DNA from: Clostridium puniceum
GTDB lineage: Bacteria > Bacillota > Clostridia > Clostridiales > Clostridiaceae
Assembly (NCBI RefSeq): GCF_002006345.1
Contig: NZ_LZZM01000198.1
Span: forward strand, 1-40,674
Length of the DNA stretch: 40,674 nt
Reading direction: 5' to 3'
Below the pieces are notes generated by a model. The model saw nothing but the letters and a program-made list of their open reading frames with translations, was not told where the DNA came from and did no database searches. Positions 8,154 through 17,491 of the stretch are shown here, in pieces (the first letter of the stretch is position 1; every line of letters starts with the position of its first letter). Both the position numbers and the translations under genes were made by a program.

Positions 8154-8909
8154 CTATTCAAGCCCTATAACATCATTCATGTCATAAAGACCAGGCTTAG
8201 TCACAGTAGCCATATATTCACAGGCTTTTAAAGCACCAACAGCAAAAACTTCTCTTGAGATAGCTTTATGAGTTAATTCAATTACTTCACCAGTTCCAGC
8301 AAAGATTACTTCGTGATCTCCGATAATGCCTCCACCTCTAACTGCATGAATGCCAATTTCATTTTCTTCTCTTTTAGAATTTCCTTCTCTTCCATAAACA
8401 TACTTAGTTGTATCTTTTATAGATTCCTTAGCGGCATCAGCAAGCATTATTGCAGTTCCACTAGGAGCATCTACTTTTTGATTATGATGCTTTTCAACTA
8501 TTTCTATATCATAGTTTCCATAAAGCATTGGAGTAATTTTCTTTAAAAGAGAACTTATTAAATTAATTCCAAAAGACATATTACCTGATCTAAATAATTT
8601 CAAAGATTTACTTTTTTCATTTATTAAAGCAATATCTTTTGGTGTAAATCCAGTTGAACATATTACTAATGGTTTTTGAGTTTTTTCAGTTAAGTTTAAT
8701 AGATTATGAAGAGCATCAGCTCTTGAAAAGTCTAATAAAACATCGTAGTCAAGATTTAAATCTTGTGGACTTTCAAATATAGGGTATGGAGCATCACTTT
8801 GAAATTTATCAATTCCAGCAACTATTTCTAAATTTTTAAATTGAGAAGTGCATTCAGTAATCATCTTACCCATTTTACCTGAACAGCCATTTAACACTAT
8901 TTTAATCAT
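8154..8909 (-). CDS. dapB: 4-hydroxy-tetrahydrodipicolinate reductase
   Basis: Reduces the DapA product with NAD(P)H to tetrahydrodipicolinate, on the way to diaminopimelate and lysine; in spore formers the branch also feeds dipicolinate. The N-terminal Rossmann fold has the loop GCSGKMG at 8-14 and STGF at 85-88. The substrate domain has [14 protein letters not shown] with the catalytic H141/H142 and K145. At 251 residues the length is normal. It is the last gene of asd-dapA-dapB, 8 bases behind dapA, with GTGATAAG-like spacing to its ATG, and a bidirectional hairpin ends the operon. Confidence 0.97.
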   Translation of the reverse strand: MIKIVLNGCSGKMGKMITECTSQFKNLEIVAGIDKFQSDAPYPIFESPQDLNLDYDVLLDFSRADALHNLLNLTEKTQKPLVICSTGFTPKDIALINEKSKSLKLFRSGNMSFGINLISSLLKKITPMLYGNYDIEIVEKHHNQKVDAPSGTAIMLADAAKESIKDTTKYVYGREGNSKREENEIGIHAVRGGGIIGDHEVIFAGTGEVIELTHKAISREVFAVGALKACEYMATVTKPGLYDMNDVIGLE

Positions 8910-8917
8910 CTTATCAC

Positions 8918-9796
8918 CTACATTAATTTATTGTCTTTTAAAACAGCCTTTAAAAGCTCTTCGTTTTTACTTTCCATTTCACAAAGAGGAAGTCTAAGAC
9001 CTCCAACTTCAAATCCCATAATATTCATAGCTGTTTTAACAGGGATTGGATTTGTTTCTACAAATAAAATATTTGTTAAAGCTAAAGTATCTAATTGGAT
9101 ATCTAGGGCTTCTTTAAAGTTATTATTTAGACATTTTTCAGTTATCTCATGAACCTTACTAGGAATTATATTGGCTAAGACAGAAATAACGCCTTTTCCA
9201 CCAAGAGCCATTATAGAAACTATCTGATCATCATTTCCAGAATAAATGTCAATAGAATCTCTGCATAAGGCTTTCATTTGTACTACTTGGCTTATATTTC
9301 CACTAGCTTCCTTTATTCCAACTATATTACTTAATTTAGAAAGTTCTACTAGAATGCTAGGACCTATATTAACTCCTGTTCTGGAAGGAACATTATAAAG
9401 TATTATAGGTGTTTTTACTTCAGCATTTATAGCTGAAAAATGCTTTACCAACCCCTTTTGAGTAGTTTTATTGTAATATGGTGTAATAACAAGAAGTCCA
9501 GAAGCTCCAACACTTTCTGCATATTTACTCATAGAAATAGCAGAAGCAGTGTTGTTTGAACCTGTTCCTGCTATAACAGGAATTCTTTTGTTTATCACAT
9601 CAACTGTAAATTTAATCGTATCTTTTATCTCTTTTTCTGTCATTGTAGTAGATTCACCTGTAGTGCCACAAATAACAATACCATCAGTACCTTCCTTTAC
9701 ATGCCATTCAAGAAGTTCTTCAAGCTTTTTAAAATTAACTCCATCTTCATTAAAAGGGGTAACTATGGCTACAGCTGAGCCTTGAAATATTGACAT
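8918..9796 (-). CDS. dapA: 4-hydroxy-tetrahydrodipicolinate synthase
   Basis: Condenses pyruvate with aspartate semialdehyde, the first committed step to diaminopimelate and lysine. The TIM barrel carries CGTTGEST at 44-50 (T45/T46 of the proton relay), Y134 in LYNVPSRTG and the Schiff-base lysine K162 in VGIKEASGN. The 292-residue length is standard. Middle gene of the asd-dapA-dapB operon; the start has TTGGAGGAATCTAAATG, a strong ribosome binding site. No sign of damage. Confidence 0.97.
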   Translation of the reverse strand: MSIFQGSAVAIVTPFNEDGVNFKKLEELLEWHVKEGTDGIVICGTTGESTTMTEKEIKDTIKFTVDVINKRIPVIAGTGSNNTASAISMSKYAESVGASGLLVITPYYNKTTQKGLVKHFSAINAEVKTPIILYNVPSRTGVNIGPSILVELSKLSNIVGIKEASGNISQVVQMKALCRDSIDIYSGNDDQIVSIMALGGKGVISVLANIIPSKVHEITEKCLNNNFKEALDIQLDTLALTNILFVETNPIPVKTAMNIMGFEVGGLRLPLCEMESKNEELLKAVLKDNKLM

Positions 9797-9826
9797 TTAG
9801 ATTCCTCCAACTTAAATTGTTGCAAA

Positions 9827-10819
9827 TTATTTATTGTCTTTGATCATTATTTCTGCGATTTGAATAGCGTTAAGAGCTGCTCCTTTTCTTATGTTATCAG
9901 CTACAACCCATAAGTTTAATCCATTATCCACACTAAAATCTCTTCTGATTCTTCCAACGTAAACATCATCTTTACCAGACATTTCAAGAGCTGTTGGATA
10001 TTTTATTTCCTTAACATTATCATATACAGTTACACCTGGAGTGTTTCCTAATAATTCAAAGATATCTTTTATATCAAATTCAGAATTAAGTTCAACATTT
10101 ATACTTTCACTGTGACCATTAAGAACTGGAACTCTAGCAGTTGTCGCAGTTACTCTTAAGTTTGGCTCGTGAAGTATTTTTCTAGTTTCTTTAATCATTT
10201 TTTCTTCTTCTTTAGTATATCCATCTTCTAAAAATACATCTATATGAGGTAATACATTACCAGCTATAGGATATGGGAATTTCTTAGGTGCAGCCCCTTT
10301 AATGCCATCTTCTAAATCCTTGATACCTTGGATACCAGCACCAGAAACAGCTTGGTAAGTAGAATAAACTATTCTCTTTATTCCATATTTATCATTTAAT
10401 GCTTTCATTATAGGCATTGCTTGAATTGTTGAACAATTTGGATTTGCAATTATTCCTTTATGAAGTTTAATATCTTCGGGATTAACTTCTGGTACTACAA
10501 GTGGTACCTCAGGATCCATTCTCCAAGCACTACTATTATCAATTACTACAGCCCCATACTGTGCAAAAACAGGCGCAAATTCTTTACTAGCATCTCCACC
10601 AGCTGAAAATAGTGCGAAATCTATTTTCTTATCCTTTATATTCTTTTCACAAGTTTCTTCAACGACATAGTCTTTTCCTCTAAAAGGCAAAGTACTTCCC
10701 TCAGATCTCTTCGATGCGAAAAGATATAAATTATTTACTGGAAAATTTCTTTGCTCCAAGATTTCTAAAAATTTTCTACCTACATTTCCAGTAGCCCCAA
10801 CTATTGCAACATTATACAC
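9827..10819 (-). CDS. asd: Aspartate-semialdehyde dehydrogenase
   Basis: Makes aspartate semialdehyde from aspartyl phosphate with NADPH. The sequence shows the nucleotide loop VGATGNVG at 7-14, the active-site cysteine C129 in ANPNCSTIQ, QAVSGAG at 156-162, and the base histidine H236 in LNGHSES. Length 330 is typical of the bacterial form. First gene of the minus-strand lysine operon, with a TAGGAGGGATT ribosome binding site and a good promoter about 50 bases upstream. I looked for a lysine riboswitch in the 300-base leader region and saw none. Confidence 0.97.
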   Translation of the reverse strand: MYNVAIVGATGNVGRKFLEILEQRNFPVNNLYLFASKRSEGSTLPFRGKDYVVEETCEKNIKDKKIDFALFSAGGDASKEFAPVFAQYGAVVIDNSSAWRMDPEVPLVVPEVNPEDIKLHKGIIANPNCSTIQAMPIMKALNDKYGIKRIVYSTYQAVSGAGIQGIKDLEDGIKGAAPKKFPYPIAGNVLPHIDVFLEDGYTKEEEKMIKETRKILHEPNLRVTATTARVPVLNGHSESINVELNSEFDIKDIFELLGNTPGVTVYDNVKEIKYPTALEMSGKDDVYVGRIRRDFSVDNGLNLWVVADNIRKGAALNAIQIAEIMIKDNK

Positions 10820-10866
10820 AATAATCCCTCCTAAATTTATTTATTATAATTTTTATGTATACAAAT

Positions 10867-10895
10867 ACTATAGTTAAATATTAAATAAATATCAA
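10867..10895 (-). promoter_or_regulatory. Promoter of asd-dapA-dapB
   Basis: On the minus strand, TTGATA (10890-10895) and TATAGT (10867-10872) are 17 bases apart, which fits a vegetative promoter about 48 bases before the asd start. Confidence 0.65.
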
Positions 10896-11120
10896 GTCAA
10901 TAGGGTAAATTAGTTAAAAAAATCTATTCGTTCATATTAATGCATTCCATTAATTAGGGAAATTATAAAGAATTATGTATATTTATACATGAATTTTGAA
11001 ATTTTCAGAAATAGATTATTATAAAAACTAGAATCTTATAGAATAATAATAAAATAGCAGGAAATAATATTATTGAAATATTTAATAATTTAATATATTT
11101 AAGATTGGTAGGTATTGAAT

Positions 11121-11336
11121 ATGAGCGATGAACATATGAAAAGGGCAATAAAAGCAAAAATTAAAGCAAATAAGGAACTTACAGAAGAAGAAAAGCTTAG
11201 GGAAAAAATTAAATATGAAATTGCAGAAGAATTAGGATTAATTGATAAGGTTAGAAAGGAAGGCTGGGGTGGATTATCATCAGGGGAAACTGGACGAATA
11301 GGAGGACTTATGGCAAAAAGAAAAAAAGATAATTAA
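11121..11336 (+). CDS. Small acid-soluble spore protein, alpha/beta type (divergent)
   Basis: These proteins coat and protect spore DNA and are cut by the GPR protease at germination. The segment KYEIAEELGLIDKV fits the conserved first helix with its GPR site (EIA/EELG), and GGLSSGETGRIGGLMAKRKK matches the second conserved block (usually TSRxxGxxGGxxxKR). The protein has 71 residues, basic at both ends. I use the ATG at 11121 because GGTAGG lies 7 bases upstream; a TTG at 11115 is in frame but too close to that site. It stands alone in a very A+T-rich setting. Forespore expression (sigma G) is expected from the family; I could not identify the promoter. Confidence 0.85.
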   Translation: MSDEHMKRAIKAKIKANKELTEEEKLREKIKYEIAEELGLIDKVRKEGWGGLSSGETGRIGGLMAKRKKDN

Positions 11337-11439
11337 AAATAAAGCCTATTAAGCATTGAGTACTGATTGACTAAGTAAAGAATTACGATATAATATATTA
11401 GATGAATTAGTATACTAAATTAAGGGCGTGGTAAAGTAT

Positions 11440-12177
11440 ATGGCATATAAAGAATTTGCGAATATATATGATGAATTAATATATGAAGATGTTGATTATG
11501 ATAAAGTTGCAGAAAAAATAATAGATTTATGCACTAAAAATAATATACTTTTTGAGGAATATTTAGATTTAGCATGTGGAACAGGAAATGTTGCAATTAA
11601 GGTGGCAAAATATTTTAAAAATACTTATGCAGTTGATTTATCAGATGATATGTTAAATATTGCTTTTGAAAAATTTAAGAAAAATAAAATTAAAGCTAAG
11701 GTAATCTGTCAAGATATGTGTGAATTAAGCTTAAATAATAAATTTAATCTTATAACTTCTGTACTTGATTCAACTAACTATATAACAGAAGAGGATGAAC
11801 TGTTAAACCATTTTTCAAAGGTATATGAACATTTAAAAGATGATGGATTATTTATTTTTGATATAAATTCATATTATAAACTATCTACTATTCTTGGTAA
11901 TAATATTTATACATACAGTTCTGATGAAATTTTTTATACATGGGAAAATTCTTTTGAAGAAGAAGTGTTAAATATGTTTTTAACTTTCTTTGTAAAGCAG
12001 GATAATGGACTTTATGAAAAATTTGAAGAAGAACATTTTGAAAGAGCATATAAGCAAGAATATATAGAACAAGCTTTGGAACAATGTGGATTTAAAATTT
12101 TAAAAAAATTTGAAGGATATTCTGAAAAAGAAGTAGAAGAAAATAGTGAAAGAATACTTTATGTAGTAGGAAAATAG
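11440..12177 (+). CDS. SAM-dependent class I methyltransferase
   Basis: A methyltransferase with an unknown substrate. SAM-binding motif I is LDLACGTGNVA at about 43-53 (counting from the ATG used here), motif II acidic residue in YAVDLSDDML, and a later strand LFIFDINSYYKL. The rest resembles the YqeM-like group common in clostridia (MAYKEFANIYDELIYEDVDY at the start). I chose ATG 11440, which gives the usual MxYxxFAxxYD start; a GTG at 11428 would add four residues. It lies upstream of hslO, an order seen often in Clostridium. The protein looks complete at 245 residues. Confidence 0.85.
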   Translation: MAYKEFANIYDELIYEDVDYDKVAEKIIDLCTKNNILFEEYLDLACGTGNVAIKVAKYFKNTYAVDLSDDMLNIAFEKFKKNKIKAKVICQDMCELSLNNKFNLITSVLDSTNYITEEDELLNHFSKVYEHLKDDGLFIFDINSYYKLSTILGNNIYTYSSDEIFYTWENSFEEEVLNMFLTFFVKQDNGLYEKFEEEHFERAYKQEYIEQALEQCGFKILKKFEGYSEKEVEENSERILYVVGK

Positions 12178-12292
12178 TTTTTGGTTAAATTATTAAATTT
12201 AAAATGGAAATACAACAACTGTTAATTGCTAAAAACTTACTTAAATAAAGGGAGTAACTATAAAATGGATAAAAATAGGAGATGAAATAATA

Positions 12293-13168
12293 ATGGAAGA
12301 CAAAATAGTAAGAGCAACGGCTAAAGATGGAATGATAAGAATAATTGCAGGAATTACAACAAATTTGGTAAATGAAGGCAGCAGTATACATGAATGTACA
12401 CCAGTAGCAGCTGCTGGTTTTGGTAGAATGTTGACTGCTGGAGCATTGATTGGAACAACATTAAAAAGTGAAAAGGAAGTTATTACTTTAAAGATAAATG
12501 GTAATGGAGAAGTAAATGGAATAACAGTAACAGCTCACAATGATGGTTCTGTTAAAGGTGTTATAGGAAATCCTTACATTGATAGACCACTTAATGCAAA
12601 AGGAAAATTAGATGTTGGTGGAGCTATTGGAACTGATGGAATTTTATATGTAATAAAAGATTTAGGCTTAAAAGACCCATATGTTGGACAAGTGCCAATA
12701 CAAACTGGAGAAATAGCAGAAGATTTTGCATATTATTTTACAGTTTCAGAACAAACACCATCGGCAGTATCACTTGGAGTATTAGTTGATAGAGATCTAT
12801 CTATAAAGGCTTCTGGAGGTTTTATAGTTCAAATGATGCCAGGAGCGGATGAACTTTTAGCAGACGTTGTAACATACAGATTAGAAGAAATTCCACCAAT
12901 AACTACTTTAATAAGTGAAGGAAAAACTATAGAAGAAATTTTAGAATATATATTTGAAGGCATGGATTTAAAAGTATTAGAATCTCTTAAACCAGAATAC
13001 AAATGCGACTGTTCTAGAGAAAGAGTTGAAAAAGCCTTAATATCTATTGGTAGAGAAACACTTCAAGAAATTTATGATGATGAAAAGACAGAAGAAATAG
13101 TATGTAATTTCTGCAATAAGAAATACGAATTCACAAATAAGGAAATAGGAGAATTATTAAATAGATAG
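12293..13168 (+). CDS. hslO: Hsp33 redox-controlled chaperone
   Basis: A holdase that becomes active when its C-terminal zinc is lost on oxidation. The N-terminal domain begins [17 protein letters not shown] and has the [13 protein letters not shown] segment. The zinc site is C238 and C240 (KCDCS) with C271 and C274 (VCNFC), all present, so the redox switch should work. Length 291 is typical. The start has AGGAGATGAAATAAT in front, and a clear terminator follows. Confidence 0.96.
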   Translation: MEDKIVRATAKDGMIRIIAGITTNLVNEGSSIHECTPVAAAGFGRMLTAGALIGTTLKSEKEVITLKINGNGEVNGITVTAHNDGSVKGVIGNPYIDRPLNAKGKLDVGGAIGTDGILYVIKDLGLKDPYVGQVPIQTGEIAEDFAYYFTVSEQTPSAVSLGVLVDRDLSIKASGGFIVQMMPGADELLADVVTYRLEEIPPITTLISEGKTIEEILEYIFEGMDLKVLESLKPEYKCDCSRERVEKALISIGRETLQEIYDDEKTEEIVCNFCNKKYEFTNKEIGELLNR

Positions 13169-13181
13169 ATAAATAAAATAG

Positions 13182-13225
13182 CTGTTGTAAAGTGAATTGA
13201 AAATCATTTTACAACAGTTTTTTTA
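13182..13225 (+). terminator. Terminator after hslO
   Basis: CTGTTGTAAA (13182-13191) pairs with TTTACAACAG (13208-13217), followed by a run of T. Confidence 0.9.
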
Positions 13226-13345
13226 TTCTTTAGACCAGTTATACAAAAAAATAAAAAATTTTTAAATTATTTTTTAAAAAAGGTATACTTAATAAACCAT
13301 TATTATTTTACGAATAATGGACAAGATTAAGGTGAAAATTGTACA

Positions 13346-14635
13346 CTAAATTACTATTTGTAAATGTCTTTCTAAATATAGCTTTTTATGAGTTTCAAGT
13401 AGCCTGAGTTCAAAAGCTTTTTTGTCTCTTAGTATAGCAAAAAAATGGTTAATTAATTTATGCATTATAGCGCAGATGGCTATTTTCTTTGGTTTAGATG
13501 TAGCTAATTTTTTATAATATGCAAGTAAAACAGGATTAGCAGGGACTCCGTTTCGGAAAGTTTTAATTTATGCTAACGATAAATTATATAATATTTTTCT
13601 AGCTAAATTGGAACCACGTTTTGTAAGCTTATTATGTGTGCTTGTGAAGGCTCCAGATTGAGATACCGACGTGTCAACGCCTAGAAATGCAACAAGTTTT
13701 TTTGCCCTTGAAAAGTTTTTGATGTCTCCAATTTCAGCTAAAAGACTTATAGCACTTATTTGCCCTACTTCAGGATGGGAGCATAATAGCTCAACATTTT
13801 CCTTGAATTCTGATATATTTGCAGAAAATTCTAGTATTTTTTCTTTTAGTTTATTGATAGCAGATTTAAATGAGGTGAGTAGATTAATAAAGCAAACCAT
13901 TTCTGTTCCAAGATAATCTAGATCTAATTTTAATAATTCTGCTTCTTTGGCAATATTAAATATTAAATTGTATCGTTTATCAGCCCATTCTGTAGAATGG
14001 TTTACAGTTGATGTTATAAGGGTAATAACATCTGATTTGGAGGCAGATAAAAAATCAACATAGGTTGGATATTTAAATAAAATAGCTAGTGGAACTGAAC
14101 TAAATACATCACTGAATACTTCATTAAATTTTGGAAATACTAAGTTAAGTAATGAATTTACTTTCTTTTTGTATTGAGCAGAATTGCTAACTAAAGAATC
14201 ATATTCTCGGCAAAGCTTTTTCAATAAGAAAGTGTTTCCATCAAAAACAGATTCAGTTGAAAACATTGGGGATTGTGCTAGTTGTGCAATTCTCAATGAA
14301 TCGACTTTATCGTTTTCAACTTTTCTAATACTTTGTTTTGCAAAGTTCTTAGTATGTATTGGATTAATAACATAGCATTTATAGTCATTTTTACTAAAAT
14401 AATTATAAAGAGGAATATGATATAATCCAGTAGATTCCATAAAAATTTCAGGTCTTTTTGAAAATTGTTTTTCAATTTCCTTTAAAGTAGTTAAAAGTTT
14501 AGTGAATCCTTTTAAATCATTTGTTATATTCAATTTTTTCCCGTAGGTTTCACCACCGGGCATTAAAATAGTTATAACAGAAGATTTTGAAGATACATCT
14601 ACTCCGACAACGAAGTTATTAATGAAATTATTCAT
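13346..14635 (-). pseudogene. IS110-family transposase with in-frame stop
   Basis: IS110 recombinases combine an N-terminal RuvC-like DEDD domain with a C-terminal serine-bearing domain. The N-terminal DEDD part begins VVGVDVSSKSS (D13), with MESTGLYH and NDKVDSLRIA further on. The C-terminal part has HPEVGQISAISLLAEIGD and GVDTSVSQSGAFTS with the probable nucleophile serine. The open frame ends at a TAA at 13568-13570 after YNLSLA. Beyond it the same frame reads on for 73 codons of clear family sequence (IKTFRNGVPANPVLLAYYKK, KKIAICAIMHKLINHFF) to a TAG at 13346, so one sense codon (probably TCA) became TAA. The intact form would have 429 residues; the 355-residue product lacks the conserved C-terminus. 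Confidence 0.88.
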
Positions 14636-14639
14636 AAAT

Positions 14640-14890
14640 CATGTCTCCTTTAGTTTGAATAGAGGTCTCATATAAATCCAATAGACTATATCCTCGTTTG
14701 TTATTCAGATAATTTTACAAATAGTAAAAATCCAACCAGTTACACATAGAATCTATTGAATGAGATGACAGTCTAAAGAACGGGTATGTATATACTCCCA
14801 GGAAATTAACATCAATATCTCTATTCAAATATTAAATTTTCACTAGTTAGATTTTCACTATATAGACTTAAATATTCGTCTATGGATTTA
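14640..14890 (-). ncRNA. Candidate bridge RNA region upstream of the IS110 transposase
   Basis: In the IS110 group the long non-coding end upstream of the recombinase gene can encode a bridge RNA that pairs with donor and target DNA (established for IS621). This region is non-coding, lies at that place and has RNA-like structure. A perfect 10-bp inverted repeat (TTGAATAGAG 14655-14664, CTCTATTCAA 14819-14828) encloses about 155 bases. A 6-bp hairpin lies at 14862-14883, and two 15-base near-repeats beginning ATTTTCACTA are at 14836 and 14851. The RNA limits and loops cannot be fixed by eye. Confidence 0.4.
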
Positions 14891-15300
14891 GTATTTTCAA
14901 ATACGAGGAAATTATAATAAAGTCAAATCTGTGGATAACTTTTAAAAATATCAGGGACACACAGTCTGTGAAGTAAATTTTCTTGTGAAAAATAGATATT
15001 GACAACGATTGGATATGAAATTAAGAATGTTATAAAAATTCAGAATATTTTAAAATAAGTGATTGGAAAATAAAAAGCGCAGTGATACTATAAAATAGTA
15101 TTGATTAATATTAAATATATTTCATAAAGATAGGATAACTAATATTATTAAATTAACAATGTGTGTTATTCTGCTATTTGATTTATTATTTCATAGTGAA
15201 TAAAAATATAAAACTTAACTAAATAATTAGGTAAATAAATATTCAAACAGGATTATACCAAAGAATTAAGACATATGAAAAATTAATATGGAGGTTTAAG
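14891..15300. other. Leader region of the hydrogenase operon
   Basis: About 400 bases of A+T-rich DNA without an ORF. No remains of the missing N-terminal part of the NuoE-like gene are readable here, so that part was lost and did not merely shift frame. It includes the Rex-like site described separately and a ribosome binding site (TATGGAGGTTTAAGTA) before 15303. Confidence 0.5.
15142..15159. promoter_or_regulatory. Possible Rex-type operator
   Basis: ATATTATTAAATTAACAA fits the clostridial Rex consensus TTGTTAA-N4-TTAACAA perfectly in the right half and at four of seven positions in the left half. Rex senses NADH/NAD+ and often controls hydrogenase genes. A chance match is possible in such A+T-rich DNA. 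Confidence 0.25.
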
Positions 15301-15302
15301 TA

Positions 15303-15626
15303 ATGAGTACTGCTAAAATATATAGTGTAGCAATTTTTTATGAAAATTTTTATTTAGAACCTAATGGTAAATATGTAATAAAAATATGTGATGGTACAGC
15401 CTGTCATGTTAGAAAATCTATTCCTATATTAGACAAGCTAAGAAAAGAATTAAATCTTTCAGAAATTAGAACTACAACAGATGATTTAATATTTACTTTG
15501 GAAACGGTTTCTTGCCCTGGCGCTTGTGGACTTGCTCCTGCCATGACTGTTAATGATAAAGTGTATGGAGCTATGAATCCAAAAAAGGCAATAGATCTTT
15601 TAAATACTCTTAAGGAGGATAAATAA
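15303..15626 (+). pseudogene. NuoE/HydC-like [2Fe-2S] subunit lacking its N-terminus
   Basis: The thioredoxin-like ferredoxin subunit of NADH-linked hydrogenases and complex I. The iron-sulfur domain is complete: C29 and C34 in ICDGTACH, C71 and C75 in SCPGACGLAP. The family usually has about 150-165 residues; here the first 50-60 (the N-terminal helical domain) are gone and the frame begins right at AKIYSVAIFYENF. An ATG with a very good ribosome binding site (GGAGGTTTAAGTA) starts the shortened frame, so a 107-residue protein may still be made. It is followed after 1 base by the NuoF-like gene. Given the lesions in both downstream subunits I treat it as part of a dead operon. Confidence 0.7.
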
Positions 15627-15627
15627 T

Positions 15628-17487
15628 ATGCTTTTTAAGAGAAATGATTTAATTAATGCTAGAAATAATTATAAAAATAGTCTCCAAAATGAAAAAAAGA
15701 AAATTCTTATATGTTCTGGTACAGGCTGTGTTGCAGGTGGTTCATTAGAGATATATGATGAATTAATAAGGTTAATGAAAGAAAAAGGGATAGATTGTGA
15801 AGTATCATTAGAAAAAGAACCTCATGATGATACTATTGCAATTAAAAAAAGTGGTTGTCACGGATTTTGTGAAATGGGACCATTAGTAAAAATAGAATCA
15901 TTTGGATATCTATATATAAAGGTAAAAGCAGAGGATTGTGCAGAAATTATAGACAAACTATAATAAATGATGAGTGTGTTGAAAGGCTTGCATATACGAA
16001 GAATGGGAAAGTGTATACAAAGCAAGAAGAAATACCCTTTTACGAAAAGCAAACTAGACTTGCACTTGAACATTGTAGATAAATTGATGCAACCTCAATA
16101 GAGGAGTATTTTGCTATAAATGGATATTCAGCTTTTGAAAAACCATTATTTGATATGGATCCTGATGAAGTTATTAAGCAAATTGAAGAGTCAAATTTAA
16201 GAGGCAGTGGTGGTGGATTCCCAGCAGGTCTTAAATGGTCTCAAGTAAAACGTCAAAAAGAAGAAATAAACTTTATTGTATGTAATGGTGATGAAGGTGA
16301 TCTAGGTGCATTTATGGATAGAAGCATAATGGAAGGAGATCCTCATAGAATACTTGAAGGAATGATGATTGCAGGTGCTGCCTGTGGTGCACAAAAAGGA
16401 TATATATATGTTCGTGCTGAATATCCTTTAGCTGCAAGCAGACTTTCAAATGCTATTGAACAAGCAAGAAAATATGCAATACTTGGAAACAATATTTTAG
16501 GCTCTGATTTTAGCTTTGATATTCAAATTAATAAAGGTGCTGGTGCCTTTGTATGCGGTGAAGGAAGTGCTATTACTGCTTCAATTGAAGGAAAAAGAGG
16601 CATGCCAAGAGTGAAACCTCCAAGAACTGTTGAACAAGGACTTTTTGGGAAGCCGACAGTTCTTAACAATGTTGAGACTTTTGCTAATGTGCCTATAGTT
16701 ATTAATCGAGGAGTTGAATGGTATAAATCAATTGGAACTGAAAACAGCCTAGGAACAAAAGCTTTTGCTTTAACAGGAAACATTGAAAGTACAGGGCTTA
16801 TTGAAGTACCAATGGGTACAACCTTAAGAGAAGTAATCTTTGATATAGGAGGAGGCATAAAAGATGGTAAAAAGTTTAAAGCTGTACAAATAGGTGGTCC
16901 ATCTGGAGGATGTCTCACATCAGAACATTTAGATTTACCACTGGACTTTGATCCGCTAAAGAAAGCAGGGGCAATGATAGGTTCTGGTGGTCTAGTAGTT
17001 ATGGATGAAAATACCTGTATGGTTGAAGTTGCAAGATTCTTTATGAACTTTACAAAGAATGAGTCTTGTGGTAAATGTGTTCCTTGCCGCGAAGGTACTA
17101 AGAGAATGCTTGAAATTCTTGAAAGAATTGTGGCAGGTAATGGCAAGTTAGAAGATATAGATTTACTTTTAGAACTTGCAGATACCATATCTGCAACAGC
17201 TCTTTGTGGACTTGGAAAGACAGCACCATCACCAGTTGTTAGCACAATTAAAAATTTCCTTAATGAGTATATAACTCATATTGTCAATAAAAAATGTCCA
17301 TCAAAAACTTAAGACTATATTTATTGATCCAGATATGTGCAAAGGCTGTTCAAAATGCTCAAAAATTTGCCCTGTTGGTGCGATTTTAGGTAGAATTAAA
17401 GAGCCATTTACAATTGATAAAAATCAGTGTATAAAATGTGGTGCTTGTGTTGAAACTTGCCCATTTAAAGCTATAAAGGAGGATTAA
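15628..17487 (+). pseudogene. NuoF/HydB-like NADH:ferredoxin subunit, three frame-breaking lesions
   Basis: This would be the FMN- and NADH-binding flavin subunit of a trimeric [FeFe]-hydrogenase. In order: an N-terminal [2Fe-2S] domain (CSGTGCVAGG ... GCHGFCEMGP), the FMN/NADH domain, a [4Fe-4S] site (ESCGKCVPCREGT ... LCGLG), and a two-cluster ferredoxin tail (CKGCSKCSKICPVGA, CIKCGACVETCP). Lesions: loss of one A near 15954, which ends the first frame at 15961; a TAA at 16081-16083 inside LEHCR/IDATS; and one extra A near 17300, which splits off the ferredoxin tail. The glycine-rich FMN loop also reads LRGSGGGFP, one residue shorter than the usual LRGRGGGGFP. No full subunit can be made. 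Confidence 0.88.
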
Positions 17488-17491
17488 TAAA

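Larger units (their letters stand above)
13290..14890 (-). mobile_element. IS110-family element with damaged transposase
   Basis: A single minus-strand transposase gene with about 250 bases of structured DNA upstream and a short tail downstream, as in IS110-group elements, which lack terminal inverted repeats. The limits are approximate. A hairpin at 13297-13320 (CCATTATT / AATAATGG) lies near the downstream end. The element sits between the hslO terminator and the dead hydrogenase operon. Confidence 0.75.

Noticed and set aside
8313..8546. Plus-strand ORFs within dapB and dapA
   Set aside because: They are shadows of the minus-strand lysine genes, with no start signals.
10820..11114. Lysine riboswitch before asd-dapA-dapB
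   Set aside because: The leader from the likely start point is only about 40 bases, and the conserved lysine-riboswitch segments are not seen on either strand.
14884..15300. Frameshifted N-terminal part of the NuoE-like gene
   Set aside because: No frame in this stretch reads as the missing helical domain, so it appears deleted.
16523..17245. Long minus-strand ORF of 240 codons inside the NuoF-like gene
   Set aside because: It is the shadow of a well-recognised plus-strand gene, is rich in proline and serine as such shadows are, and has no ribosome binding site.
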